NCBI GenBank assembly: GCA_027066265.1
Contig: JAMOOB010000359.1
Span: 1-7,346, forward strand
Source: Desulfurococcales archaeon
GTDB taxonomy: Archaea > Thermoproteota > Thermoprotei_A > Sulfolobales > Ignisphaeraceae
Reading direction: 5' to 3'
DNA length: 7,346 nt
A program made the position numbers and the translations under genes. Under the pieces are notes generated by a model. That model ran no database searches. It was not told the origin of the DNA and worked only from the letters and a program-made list of their open reading frames with translations. Positions within the stretch are counted from its first letter, which is position 1. Each line of letters opens with the position of its first letter. Shown here one piece after another: positions 1 through 5,432 of this stretch.

Positions 1-438
1 GGTGGAACGTTTACGGTTCGCGATGTTGCGGAGCCTCTAGGTCTTCGAAGCTACGTTGTTGAGCGTGGTTTGTGGTGGTTGAAGAAGTACGGATTCGTTG
101 AAGAGGTTCCCGGTACGGTTCCTCGCCGGTATAGGCTTAAGAGCGTTGAGGATCCCAAGATCGTGGATCTCCGTACCTATCGCTGGATCTGTGGAAACAC
201 TACCGTGATCCAGCTTGGCGATATCTACGTGGTTCTCATCAATCGCGGAGAAGAGGTGATTGCTCGAACGATCCATAGAAACATCGTTGAAGCAGTTAGG
301 GAAGCTATCGAGAGGCATGGCATTGCTAGGGATGTGAAGGAGCTATCCAGGTTCACGGGACTGCAACCACCGGTCGTGGCAACGGCTCTGAGAGTCCTCG
401 ATACGTTGGTGTGTAGAAGGGAGCAACGAGAGAAGTAG
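1..438 (+). CDS. Winged-helix/HTH DNA-binding protein, 5' end cut by the window
   Basis: The reading frame is open from the first base and ends with TAG at 436-438, giving 145 visible residues. A TTG at 70 could be read as a start, but the sequence before it is part of the same fold, so the gene starts outside the window. The first part (RDVAEPLGL, then a recognition-helix stretch and the wing-like VPGTVPRRYRLK) looks like a winged helix. A second helix-turn-helix-like segment lies near the C-terminus (VKELSRFTGLQPPVVATALRVL), so this is probably a two-HTH protein. Between them is a beta-rich segment (TTVIQLGDIYVVLINRGEEV). A transcriptional regulator or other nucleic-acid-binding role is inferred from this; I do not recognise the family. 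It converges on the tRNA-Lys gene with 8 bases between the stop codon and the tRNA 3' CCA. Confidence 0.7.
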   Translation, partial: GGTFTVRDVAEPLGLRSYVVERGLWWLKKYGFVEEVPGTVPRRYRLKSVEDPKIVDLRTYRWICGNTTVIQLGDIYVVLINRGEEVIARTIHRNIVEAVREAIERHGIARDVKELSRFTGLQPPVVATALRVLDTLVCRREQREK

Positions 439-446
439 TGAGAGTG

Positions 447-549
<103 letters not shown>

Positions 550-588
550 TCTTCTCGTGGATCCGTAGCTCTCCTCGATGTGTAGAGC

Positions 589-596
589 CTATAAGT
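589..596. promoter_or_regulatory. Shared TATA element between tRNA-Lys and metallophosphoesterase
   Basis: CTATAAGT reads as ACTTATAG on the other strand, so TATA is present in both directions. Its centre (about 592.5) is 28 bases from the GTG at 621 on the plus strand and 43 bases from the tRNA 5' end on the minus strand. No other TATA-like sequence lies between the two genes. Confidence 0.55.
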
Positions 597-620
597 CTTG
601 ATGGTCGTGCGTTGGTGGAG

Positions 621-1397
621 GTGGTTCCTCTGCTAGAGATCGCCGAGGGTATCTACGCCGTTGCGGACCTCCCCGTGCTCTACGTACCACGCTTCCGCAC
701 GCTCATCGTTGCGGATATACATCTAGGGTTCGAGGAGGAGATGTCGTCCAAGGGCATCTACCTTCCTCGCGTGCAGCTCAAGAAAGCGTGCGAAATCGTT
801 GAGCGTGCAGCTTCGATAACCAGGGCGAATACCCTCATCGTGGCGGGCGATCTCAAGCACAAGTTCGAGAAGCTTGGGCGTCGCGAAGCCAAGGATGTTC
901 GAGAATTCGTGGAGTTCGCCACCAAGATCTTCGACCGTATCGTGCTGGTGAGGGGGAACCACGATACCTTCGTCTACTGGCTACGTAGGAAGTACGGTAT
1001 CGAGATCTACGACAAGCTATGGCTAGGAGATATACTGGTGGTCCACGGTCATAGAGAGCTCGATCCCTACGACAATCCGAAGATCGTGGTTCTAGGACAC
1101 GAACATCCATCGATTACGTTGCGAGACGTGTTGGGTTCCCTAAGCAAGGTGCCGTGCTTCCTCGTAACACCCCTCAGAAGAGGTTGCATAGCCGTAGTAC
1201 TCCCTGCATGCGGTGTGTACCAGAGCGGAACACCGGTAACCACCATGAGGGAAACCTACCTCTCGCCAATACTACGAATGGAGGCGATGTTGGAAGAAGC
1301 TCAACCCTTCGCACTGATCGAAGGCGAAGGACTCTTCGCGTTGCCTCGATTAAAAGATTTAGAGGAGGTTTTGAAAGGGTTCGAATACCTGATCTAG
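621..1397 (+). CDS. Archaeal metallophosphoesterase, SbcD/Mre11-related
   Basis: This is a calcineurin-type metallophosphoesterase with a two-metal active site. The metal-ligand motifs appear in order: DIH (residues 32-34 from the start used here), GDLKH (76-80), GNHD (112-115), HGH (142-144) and GHEH (159-162). The arrangement and about 258-residue length fit the small archaeal family annotated as SbcD-related phosphoesterases; substrate is not established for it. The frame is open far upstream to 438, but that part runs antisense through tRNA-Lys and is not real. GTG codons at 615 and 621 and TTG at 612 are candidate starts. GTG 621 is chosen because it lies 28 bases from the centre of the TATA element at 589-596, which fits a leaderless mRNA. 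The stop is TAG. Confidence 0.85.
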   Translation: MVPLLEIAEGIYAVADLPVLYVPRFRTLIVADIHLGFEEEMSSKGIYLPRVQLKKACEIVERAASITRANTLIVAGDLKHKFEKLGRREAKDVREFVEFATKIFDRIVLVRGNHDTFVYWLRRKYGIEIYDKLWLGDILVVHGHRELDPYDNPKIVVLGHEHPSITLRDVLGSLSKVPCFLVTPLRRGCIAVVLPACGVYQSGTPVTTMRETYLSPILRMEAMLEEAQPFALIEGEGLFALPRLKDLEEVLKGFEYLI

Positions 1398-1412
1398 ATC
1401 CAGACCAACGAG

Positions 1413-1420
1413 TTTATAAA
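1413..1420 (+). promoter_or_regulatory. TATA box upstream of TBP
   Basis: TTTATAAA, followed by G-rich sequence, is the best TATA consensus in the 139-base gap between the metallophosphoesterase stop and the TBP frame. It predicts a transcript start near 1442. A second, weaker element, CTTTTAAG at 1432-1439, would place the start near 1462, right at a GTG (1463). Which one is used decides the TBP start. The rest of this gap holds in-frame TBP-like coding sequence from about 1471 and nothing else recognised. Confidence 0.5.
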
Positions 1421-1536
1421 GGGGTTCAGCACTTTTAAGACAAGGAAAAAACTTATCTGGGCGTGGGACCATAGCCGAGTCTTCGCACGATGAACTTGCT
1501 AAGAAGTACTTCGGAGATCTAGATGCCAACATAACG

Positions 1537-2166
1537 GTGAAGATAGAGAACATAGTCGCTACCGTATCGCTAGATCAAACGCTGGATCTAGACTACATAG
1601 ACAAGACGCTTCCAAACGTTGAGTACAACCCCGATCAATTCCCTGGACTGATTCTCAGACTCGATCAGCCTAGGGTAACGGCTCTGGTATTCAAGTCCGG
1701 TAAGATGGTGGTTACGGGCGTCAAGAGCACGGCGGAGCTAATCAAGGCGGTGAAGAAGATCATCAAGACCTTCATAAAGTACGGCATACAGATAACGGGC
1801 AAGCCAAGGATACAGATACAGAACATAGTCGCATCCGCATCGCTAGGAGTAGAGGTTGCACTCGAGAAAGCAGCGTTCCTACTACCGAACTCGATGTATG
1901 AACCCGAACAGTTCCCCGGACTCATACACAGGATGACAAATCCACACGTAGTGCTGCTGATCTTCAGCAGCGGTAAGATGGTTATCACGGGTGCTAAGAG
2001 CGAGGAAGAGGTTTACCAAGCAGTGAGAAACATCTACCTAGAGCTCAAGAGATTGGAATGCATTAGGAAACCCGAAGAGGAGGAGAAGATCATCGAGAGC
2101 GAAGTCGAAGCCGTTCCCAGTACGAGAAGAAGGAAGCGACCAGCCTACGAAAGCTTCTACTTCTAG
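1537..2166 (+). CDS. tbp: TATA-binding protein (archaeal TBP)
   Basis: This is the general transcription factor that binds and bends the TATA box and recruits TFB. It consists of two direct repeats of the saddle fold: residues 2-88 (IENIVATVSL, NPDQFPGLILRL, FKSGKMVVTG) and 91-172 (IQNIVASASL, EPEQFPGLIHRM, FSSGKMVITG), including the DNA-contacting phenylalanines. The C-terminal tail (173-209) is acidic (EEEEKIIESEVEA), then strongly basic (TRRRKRP), ending in aromatic residues; the basic part is unusual for archaeal TBPs as I know them. GTG 1537 is the first canonical in-frame start, but the same frame stays open back to a TAA at 1417 and looks like protein from about 1471 (ESSHDELAKKYFGDLDANIT). 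Adding one base in the GGG at 1465-1467 would join it to GTG 1463, giving 234 residues. A T-run at 2184-2188 follows the TAG stop. Confidence 0.95.
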   Translation: MKIENIVATVSLDQTLDLDYIDKTLPNVEYNPDQFPGLILRLDQPRVTALVFKSGKMVVTGVKSTAELIKAVKKIIKTFIKYGIQITGKPRIQIQNIVASASLGVEVALEKAAFLLPNSMYEPEQFPGLIHRMTNPHVVLLIFSSGKMVITGAKSEEEVYQAVRNIYLELKRLECIRKPEEEEKIIESEVEAVPSTRRRKRPAYESFYF

Positions 2167-2183
2167 CCTTTCCACAAAACCTC

Positions 2184-2188
2184 TTTTT
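2184..2188 (+). terminator. T-run terminator after TBP
   Basis: Five T in a pyrimidine-rich context (CTCTTTTTCT), 18 bases after the TBP stop, fit archaeal intrinsic termination, which needs a U-tract but no hairpin. On the other strand a TTTT (complement of 2176-2179) lies just after the sRNA candidate and could end it. Confidence 0.45.
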
Positions 2189-2194
2189 CTACGC

Positions 2195-2255
2195 GATCAG
2201 TGTGAGACTAGGTTCTTCATCCCTCGAAGGTCCGGGGCTGCCCACTTCATCACCG
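2195..2255 (-). ncRNA. Box C/D sRNA candidate (2'-O-methylation guide)
   Basis: On the minus strand: C box GTGATGA (2253-2247), 12-nt guide (2246-2235), D' box CGGA (2234-2231), 10-nt internal loop, C' box ATGAAGA (2220-2214), 13-nt guide (2213-2201), D box CTGA (2200-2197). C-to-D length is 57 nt, normal for archaeal C/D sRNAs. C and D match consensus exactly; C' differs at one base and D' at two. The terminal stem is weak (CG/CG with one bulged base). The TATA element at 2278-2287 is centred 29 bases before the C box. Such RNAs assemble with L7Ae, Nop5 and fibrillarin and direct methylation of rRNA or tRNA at the base paired five positions upstream of D or D'. I could not assign targets. 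Outside this RNA, the 136-base gap holds only the terminator and promoter. Confidence 0.72.
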
Positions 2256-2277
2256 TCTAGGCGATGCTCTAGGGAGC

Positions 2278-2287
2278 TTATTATAGC
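2278..2287. promoter_or_regulatory. Shared TATA element between sRNA candidate and S16 protease
   Basis: TTATTATAGC reads as GCTATAATAA on the other strand. It lies about 21-25 bases before the protease GTG (2303) and is centred 29 bases before the sRNA C box. Purine-rich AGGGAG just upstream on the plus strand could serve as a BRE. Confidence 0.55.
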
Positions 2288-2302
2288 TTTGCTAGTCGTC
2301 GT

Positions 2303-3955
2303 GTGCTGGGCGTAGCTTTGCTACGTAGGTACCTAGCACTAGTTCTGCTCGTAGCCGTATCGCTGGGTCTTCATCAATCGCTATGCGTTGAGTGTACCAA
2401 GATATACTTCCTCAGCTACGATCCATCGACGCACAGCGGATCCGTTGTCGAGGCTACTCTATGCGTATCGAAGCGTAGCGAGCTAAACGTAAGCATCCTA
2501 GGCGTATCGGCATCGCCGAGCGTAGCATCGTCGTTCATCATCGCTACGCTCGCGCTACACACGCTATGCTCGATACCTATCAACGCTACGACGGTGTACG
2601 TCTACCTACCCAAAACGAAGATCTCGGGTCCTAGCGGTGGACTAGCTTACGCGCTCGGCATCCTCGAGATATACGATCTATTCAAACCTGGAAAGAATTG
2701 GAGTGCTTCGGGAATACTATCGATAGATGGGTTCGTGGATCCTGTAGGAGCTTTGAAGGAGAAGATCGATGCTGCGAAGAGGTTCGGTATAGAGCTCGTC
2801 TACGTACCTGCAATCAATCCACCTACGTACAACGTAAGTGGAGTAGAGATTCGTAGGATACATACATTGCTGGACGTAGTTCCGTGCAGCAATGCAACGA
2901 ATGCAAAGCTGGAGGTAGATGAAGAGCTTCTGAGCAAGGTCAACGAAGTGTTTCGGAGGGCTGCCAAGGACTTTCTCGCAAAGATCGAGAGGCTAAGGAT
3001 AGAGGATGAGTGGATTCTCAGAGCTAGATCCTTGGTAGAGAAGCTTCTTGCGGAGAACCATAGCTACTCGGCTGCTAGCCTAGGCTACGCTACGTACATA
3101 AGGATACTCGAGCAGAACCTTTCTAGAGCTGAAGAACGTGAACTGAAGAGGATCGTCGACGAAGCTTCCAACGTGTGTAGCTCTGCGTGGAGCAACCTTA
3201 CGAAGATACGAAGCCTATCGATGCACGCCATACCGGTTCTCGTAACGTTGCTGGATCGTATCAAGGAGTGCGAGTTCTTCGTCGATAGATTCGGCGAGGA
3301 ATGGATGCGTAGAGCTCCGAAGGCATTGCTGGTCGAGCTCGCGGTGAGAGCCTATGGACGAAGCTCAACGCTTACTACGTGGTTCGAGGTTCTGCGCGTA
3401 GCTAACGAGAGCGGTGGTCCCTACCTAGCTATGCGTAGAGTTCTCGATGCGAGTCTCCGAGTCCTGGAAATGGTTTCGAAGAGCATCGAGCTCAACGCTA
3501 GCTACGCACCTCTATCGCTTCTAACCATAGCGCAGCTTCGAAGTTCTCTCGCTTCAGCGTTGGGTGATAGGGAAGTAGTTGATAAGCTTCGTACGTTGCT
3601 ACACGTCCTTGCTAAGCGAAGCGATTCGAGAACGCTCCTCGTGCCATACCTATACGCTGTCTACGCCGATGATCTTGCGCAGGTAGCTCCCGAGCTATGG
3701 AACGTATCGAGGATCGAGGTAGAGACCCACTTCTATTCCCTCGCAACGCTGGTTCTAGGAACATCCCTAGCGATAGAGACGCTTCTCGAAGAGCATCAGA
3801 GCATCGCTACGCATGCACCGAATCTGAAGATCGTGGCGTTGAGCTCGATAAGCGTAGCTCTCGTAGCAATGCTAACCACGTTTTACGTAGTCGAGGAGCG
3901 ATCTAGCTCGAGGAGCACTCGTAGTAGCTTCAACACCTCTATTCAACGAGTCTAG
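2303..3955 (+). CDS. Secreted, membrane-anchored S16 (Lon-type) serine protease
   Basis: A 550-residue protein with an N-terminal signal peptide or anchor (residues 1-28: two Arg, then LALVLLVAVSLGL), a Lon-type S16 protease domain (about 30-190), a long, mostly helical region (about 200-505) and one C-terminal membrane segment (about 508-530) with a Ser/Arg-rich tail. The Ser-Lys dyad is visible: Ser111 in GPSGG and Lys152 in VGALKEKIDAA, spaced as in Lon. There is no AAA+ ATPase domain, so this is not Lon itself; it resembles the archaeal exported S16-domain proteases of unknown substrate. Eleven N-x-S/T sequons before the membrane segment fit an external, glycosylated location. GTG 2303 is used as start; TTG 2318 would give a tighter signal peptide (MLRRYLALV). 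The last 84 bases overlap the convergent UDG gene. Function beyond proteolysis is unknown. Confidence 0.85.
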   Translation: MLGVALLRRYLALVLLVAVSLGLHQSLCVECTKIYFLSYDPSTHSGSVVEATLCVSKRSELNVSILGVSASPSVASSFIIATLALHTLCSIPINATTVYVYLPKTKISGPSGGLAYALGILEIYDLFKPGKNWSASGILSIDGFVDPVGALKEKIDAAKRFGIELVYVPAINPPTYNVSGVEIRRIHTLLDVVPCSNATNAKLEVDEELLSKVNEVFRRAAKDFLAKIERLRIEDEWILRARSLVEKLLAENHSYSAASLGYATYIRILEQNLSRAEERELKRIVDEASNVCSSAWSNLTKIRSLSMHAIPVLVTLLDRIKECEFFVDRFGEEWMRRAPKALLVELAVRAYGRSSTLTTWFEVLRVANESGGPYLAMRRVLDASLRVLEMVSKSIELNASYAPLSLLTIAQLRSSLASALGDREVVDKLRTLLHVLAKRSDSRTLLVPYLYAVYADDLAQVAPELWNVSRIEVETHFYSLATLVLGTSLAIETLLEEHQSIATHAPNLKIVALSSISVALVAMLTTFYVVEERSSSRSTRSSFNTSIQRV

Positions 3956-4532
3956 AACTTCCTTAACCTTCCTAAGGTCTTCAACGAGAGCGTTCCTCAT
4001 CGAGGGATTGTACAGAGCGGCAGCGGGATGAATGGTTGGAATCACCACGACGTCGAGGTCTAGGATCCTGAAGTTGTACACCTTGCCCCTAGCCTTCGTC
4101 ACTCCAGGCCAGCTACGACCAGCATGAGCGAAGATCCAGCGTCCCGCTACGTTGCCTAGCGTAACGATGATCCGTGGCTTGAGGAGGAGTATCTGCGATT
4201 CTAGGAAGGGTCTGCATGCCTCGATCTCTTCCTCTCTAGGCTCGCGGTTGTTGGGAGGTCTACACTTAACGACGTTCGTTATGTAGACGCTGGAACGCGG
4301 TAGCCCCACGGATTCGAGAGTCATCGTCAACAGTCTACCGGCGGCGCCAACGAATGGACGACCCATTTCATCCTCCGTAGCACCCGGTGCTTCACCTATG
4401 AGCATCACCTTCGCATCCCTAGGACCTTCCCCTGGTACGGGGTTCTTTCGATGCTTATGCAGTTCGCATCTCGTACAGCTGCGGATGGCTTCCTCTAGCT
4501 CTTCCCAGGAGCTGAACCTCGTTGGGGACCAC
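3872..4532 (-). CDS. Type-4 uracil-DNA glycosylase with [4Fe-4S] cluster, start region out of frame
   Basis: This enzyme removes uracil from DNA and starts base-excision repair, important in hyperthermophiles where cytosine deamination is fast. Motifs: LIGEAPG..ED (motif 1), GRPFVGAAGRLL, TNVVKCRPPNNREP and HPAAALYNP (motif 2). The four cluster cysteines are CTRC (C19, C22 in the restored protein), the Cys of VVKC and the Cys of IEAC. The first in-frame canonical start is GTG 4408, but it would remove CTRC and the conserved VPGEG segment, so the gene must start upstream. That part is open back to a stop near 4588 but has no ATG, GTG or TTG. GTG 4532, 27 bases from a TATA-like element, is one base out of frame; dropping one C from CCCC (positions 4525-4528 as GGGG on the plus strand) gives a good 219-residue protein starting VVPTRFSSWEELEEAIRSC. 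Confidence 0.93.
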
Positions 4533-4555
4533 CGATAGCTAGATCTACGAAACCT

Positions 4556-4563
4556 CTTTTTAG
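4556..4563. promoter_or_regulatory. Putative shared TATA element between UDG and the small protein
   Basis: CTAAAAAG on the minus strand (CTTTTTAG on the plus strand) is centred 27 bases before the out-of-frame GTG of UDG (4532) and 30 bases before the GTG at 4590. It is weaker than the other TATA boxes here, but it is the only AT-rich block in the gap. Confidence 0.4.
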
Positions 4564-4589
4564 GGGTGCGAACCTCGAAGCGTATCTAG

Positions 4590-4805
4590 GTGCTAGCTAT
4601 GGCGCTGAAGCACAAGAAGTACGTCTACGTAGCTCGAAGCGATGGGTGGTACGTAAAGGTGAGGATCCTCAAGGGTAGAGATGAAAACGATCCTAGTAGG
4701 TACATCGTGGTAGGTCCGAAGGTGAAGGAACCTCCGCCAACAGCGCAAATCATTCGCGAGGAAAGGCTTCCCAACGAAGTACGTGCAAAGCTCTACGAGA
4801 TCTAG
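4590..4805 (+). CDS. Small conserved-looking protein of unknown function
   Basis: A 71-residue protein (68 if ATG 4599 is used) rich in Lys, Arg and Val. It contains KYVYVARSDGWYVKVRILKG, a basic beta-type stretch, then RYIVVGPKVKEPPPTAQII and a short helix at the C-terminus (LPNEVRAKLYEI). No cysteines and no membrane segment are present. It resembles a family of small crenarchaeal proteins of unknown function (possibly DUF5622; recalled, not verified). Compact size and basic surface suggest, without proving, binding to nucleic acid or ribosome. GTG 4590 lies 30 bases from the AT-rich element shared with UDG and would suit a leaderless mRNA. Its TAG stop overlaps the TAG of the convergent membrane-protein gene in a single CTAG. 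Confidence 0.72.
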   Translation: MLAMALKHKKYVYVARSDGWYVKVRILKGRDENDPSRYIVVGPKVKEPPPTAQIIREERLPNEVRAKLYEI

Positions 4806-5428
4806 CTCCTCAAAATCTTTAACGATACGTGTACGCGATGATTGTTCCTCTCAACGGTGTACTGAGCGAATCCGATTCCCGAGATCGTGATGGATCCACT
4901 CTCTCTAGATTCCTTCGCAAGTTCTTTAAGTACTCGAAGTAGGTTCTCGAAGCGTTGCTTAGCGTAGACGTAGCTAGACATCGTAACGCTCATCCTTCGA
5001 TCGATCTCATCGATGCGCTTCTCAATCCTTTTGGAAAGCGCATAGTTATAGATCCCGCTCGCAAGCATAGAAGCTCCGCTTACGAGTGCTAGTATGTGTA
5101 CGAAGGTGGAGAGCTCGGTACTCGGCTTCGCATAGGTGTTTATGATCGCTAGAATGAAGGCGATGAATGACAAGCCGTACGATACTAGCTGAACTCCGCT
5201 CGACCACAGGATCCTCGTTGCCAAGGACGATACTATCGAGTACCATACCCTAAGCTCGAATTCGTGCTCGAAGACGTGTCTACTCGCTACGATGCTAAGC
5301 TTCTCGAAATTGTTCGAGATCGCTACGTGGAGCATGGACGTACTGAGCTCGAGTATCGTGAACTCAACGCTCTTCAGCGAACTCGTCAAGCGGTTGATGT
5401 ACTCAACGAGTTTCTCTTCGTTTATCAT
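4802..5428 (-). CDS. Two-helix membrane protein of unknown function
   Basis: A 208-residue protein that I do not recognise. The first 75 residues are predicted helical and mixed charge. Two membrane segments follow (about 79-99, VQLVSYGLSFIAFILAIINTY, without charges, and 107-130, FVHILALVSGASMLASGIYNY). A charged helical stretch (LSKRIEKRIDEIDRRM, then about 155-175) may form a coiled coil, and the C-terminus is short and beta-like (SITISGIGFAQYTVERNNHRVHVSLKI). There is no signal peptide, so both ends probably lie on the same side, likely the cytoplasm. ATG 5428 lies 4 bases after the ADP-ribosylglycohydrolase stop codon, so the two are almost certainly co-transcribed. There is no clear Shine-Dalgarno site. 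The 3' end overlaps the small-protein gene by 3 bases. Confidence 0.78.
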   Translation of the reverse strand: MINEEKLVEYINRLTSSLKSVEFTILELSTSMLHVAISNNFEKLSIVASRHVFEHEFELRVWYSIVSSLATRILWSSGVQLVSYGLSFIAFILAIINTYAKPSTELSTFVHILALVSGASMLASGIYNYALSKRIEKRIDEIDRRMSVTMSSYVYAKQRFENLLRVLKELAKESRESGSITISGIGFAQYTVERNNHRVHVSLKILRS

Positions 5429-5432
5429 TCGT

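Noticed and set aside
853..1110. Minus-strand open frame of 85 codons inside the metallophosphoesterase
   Set aside because: Shadow of a well-supported gene with clear catalytic motifs; the antisense product is Arg/Ser-rich with no family features.
1154..1438. Plus-strand open frame of 94 codons overlapping the metallophosphoesterase 3' end
   Set aside because: Out-of-frame shadow; composition is low-complexity Arg/Asn/Thr and it crosses the TBP promoter.
1480..1530. Possible third C/D sRNA around the GATGAA near 1488 on the plus strand
   Set aside because: No D box (CTGA) at a suitable distance and the C box is off consensus; the stretch reads better as TBP N-terminal coding sequence.
2303..3955. 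Calling the S16 gene lonB
   Set aside because: Archaeal LonB carries an AAA+ ATPase domain before the protease domain; none is present here, and the protein has a signal peptide.
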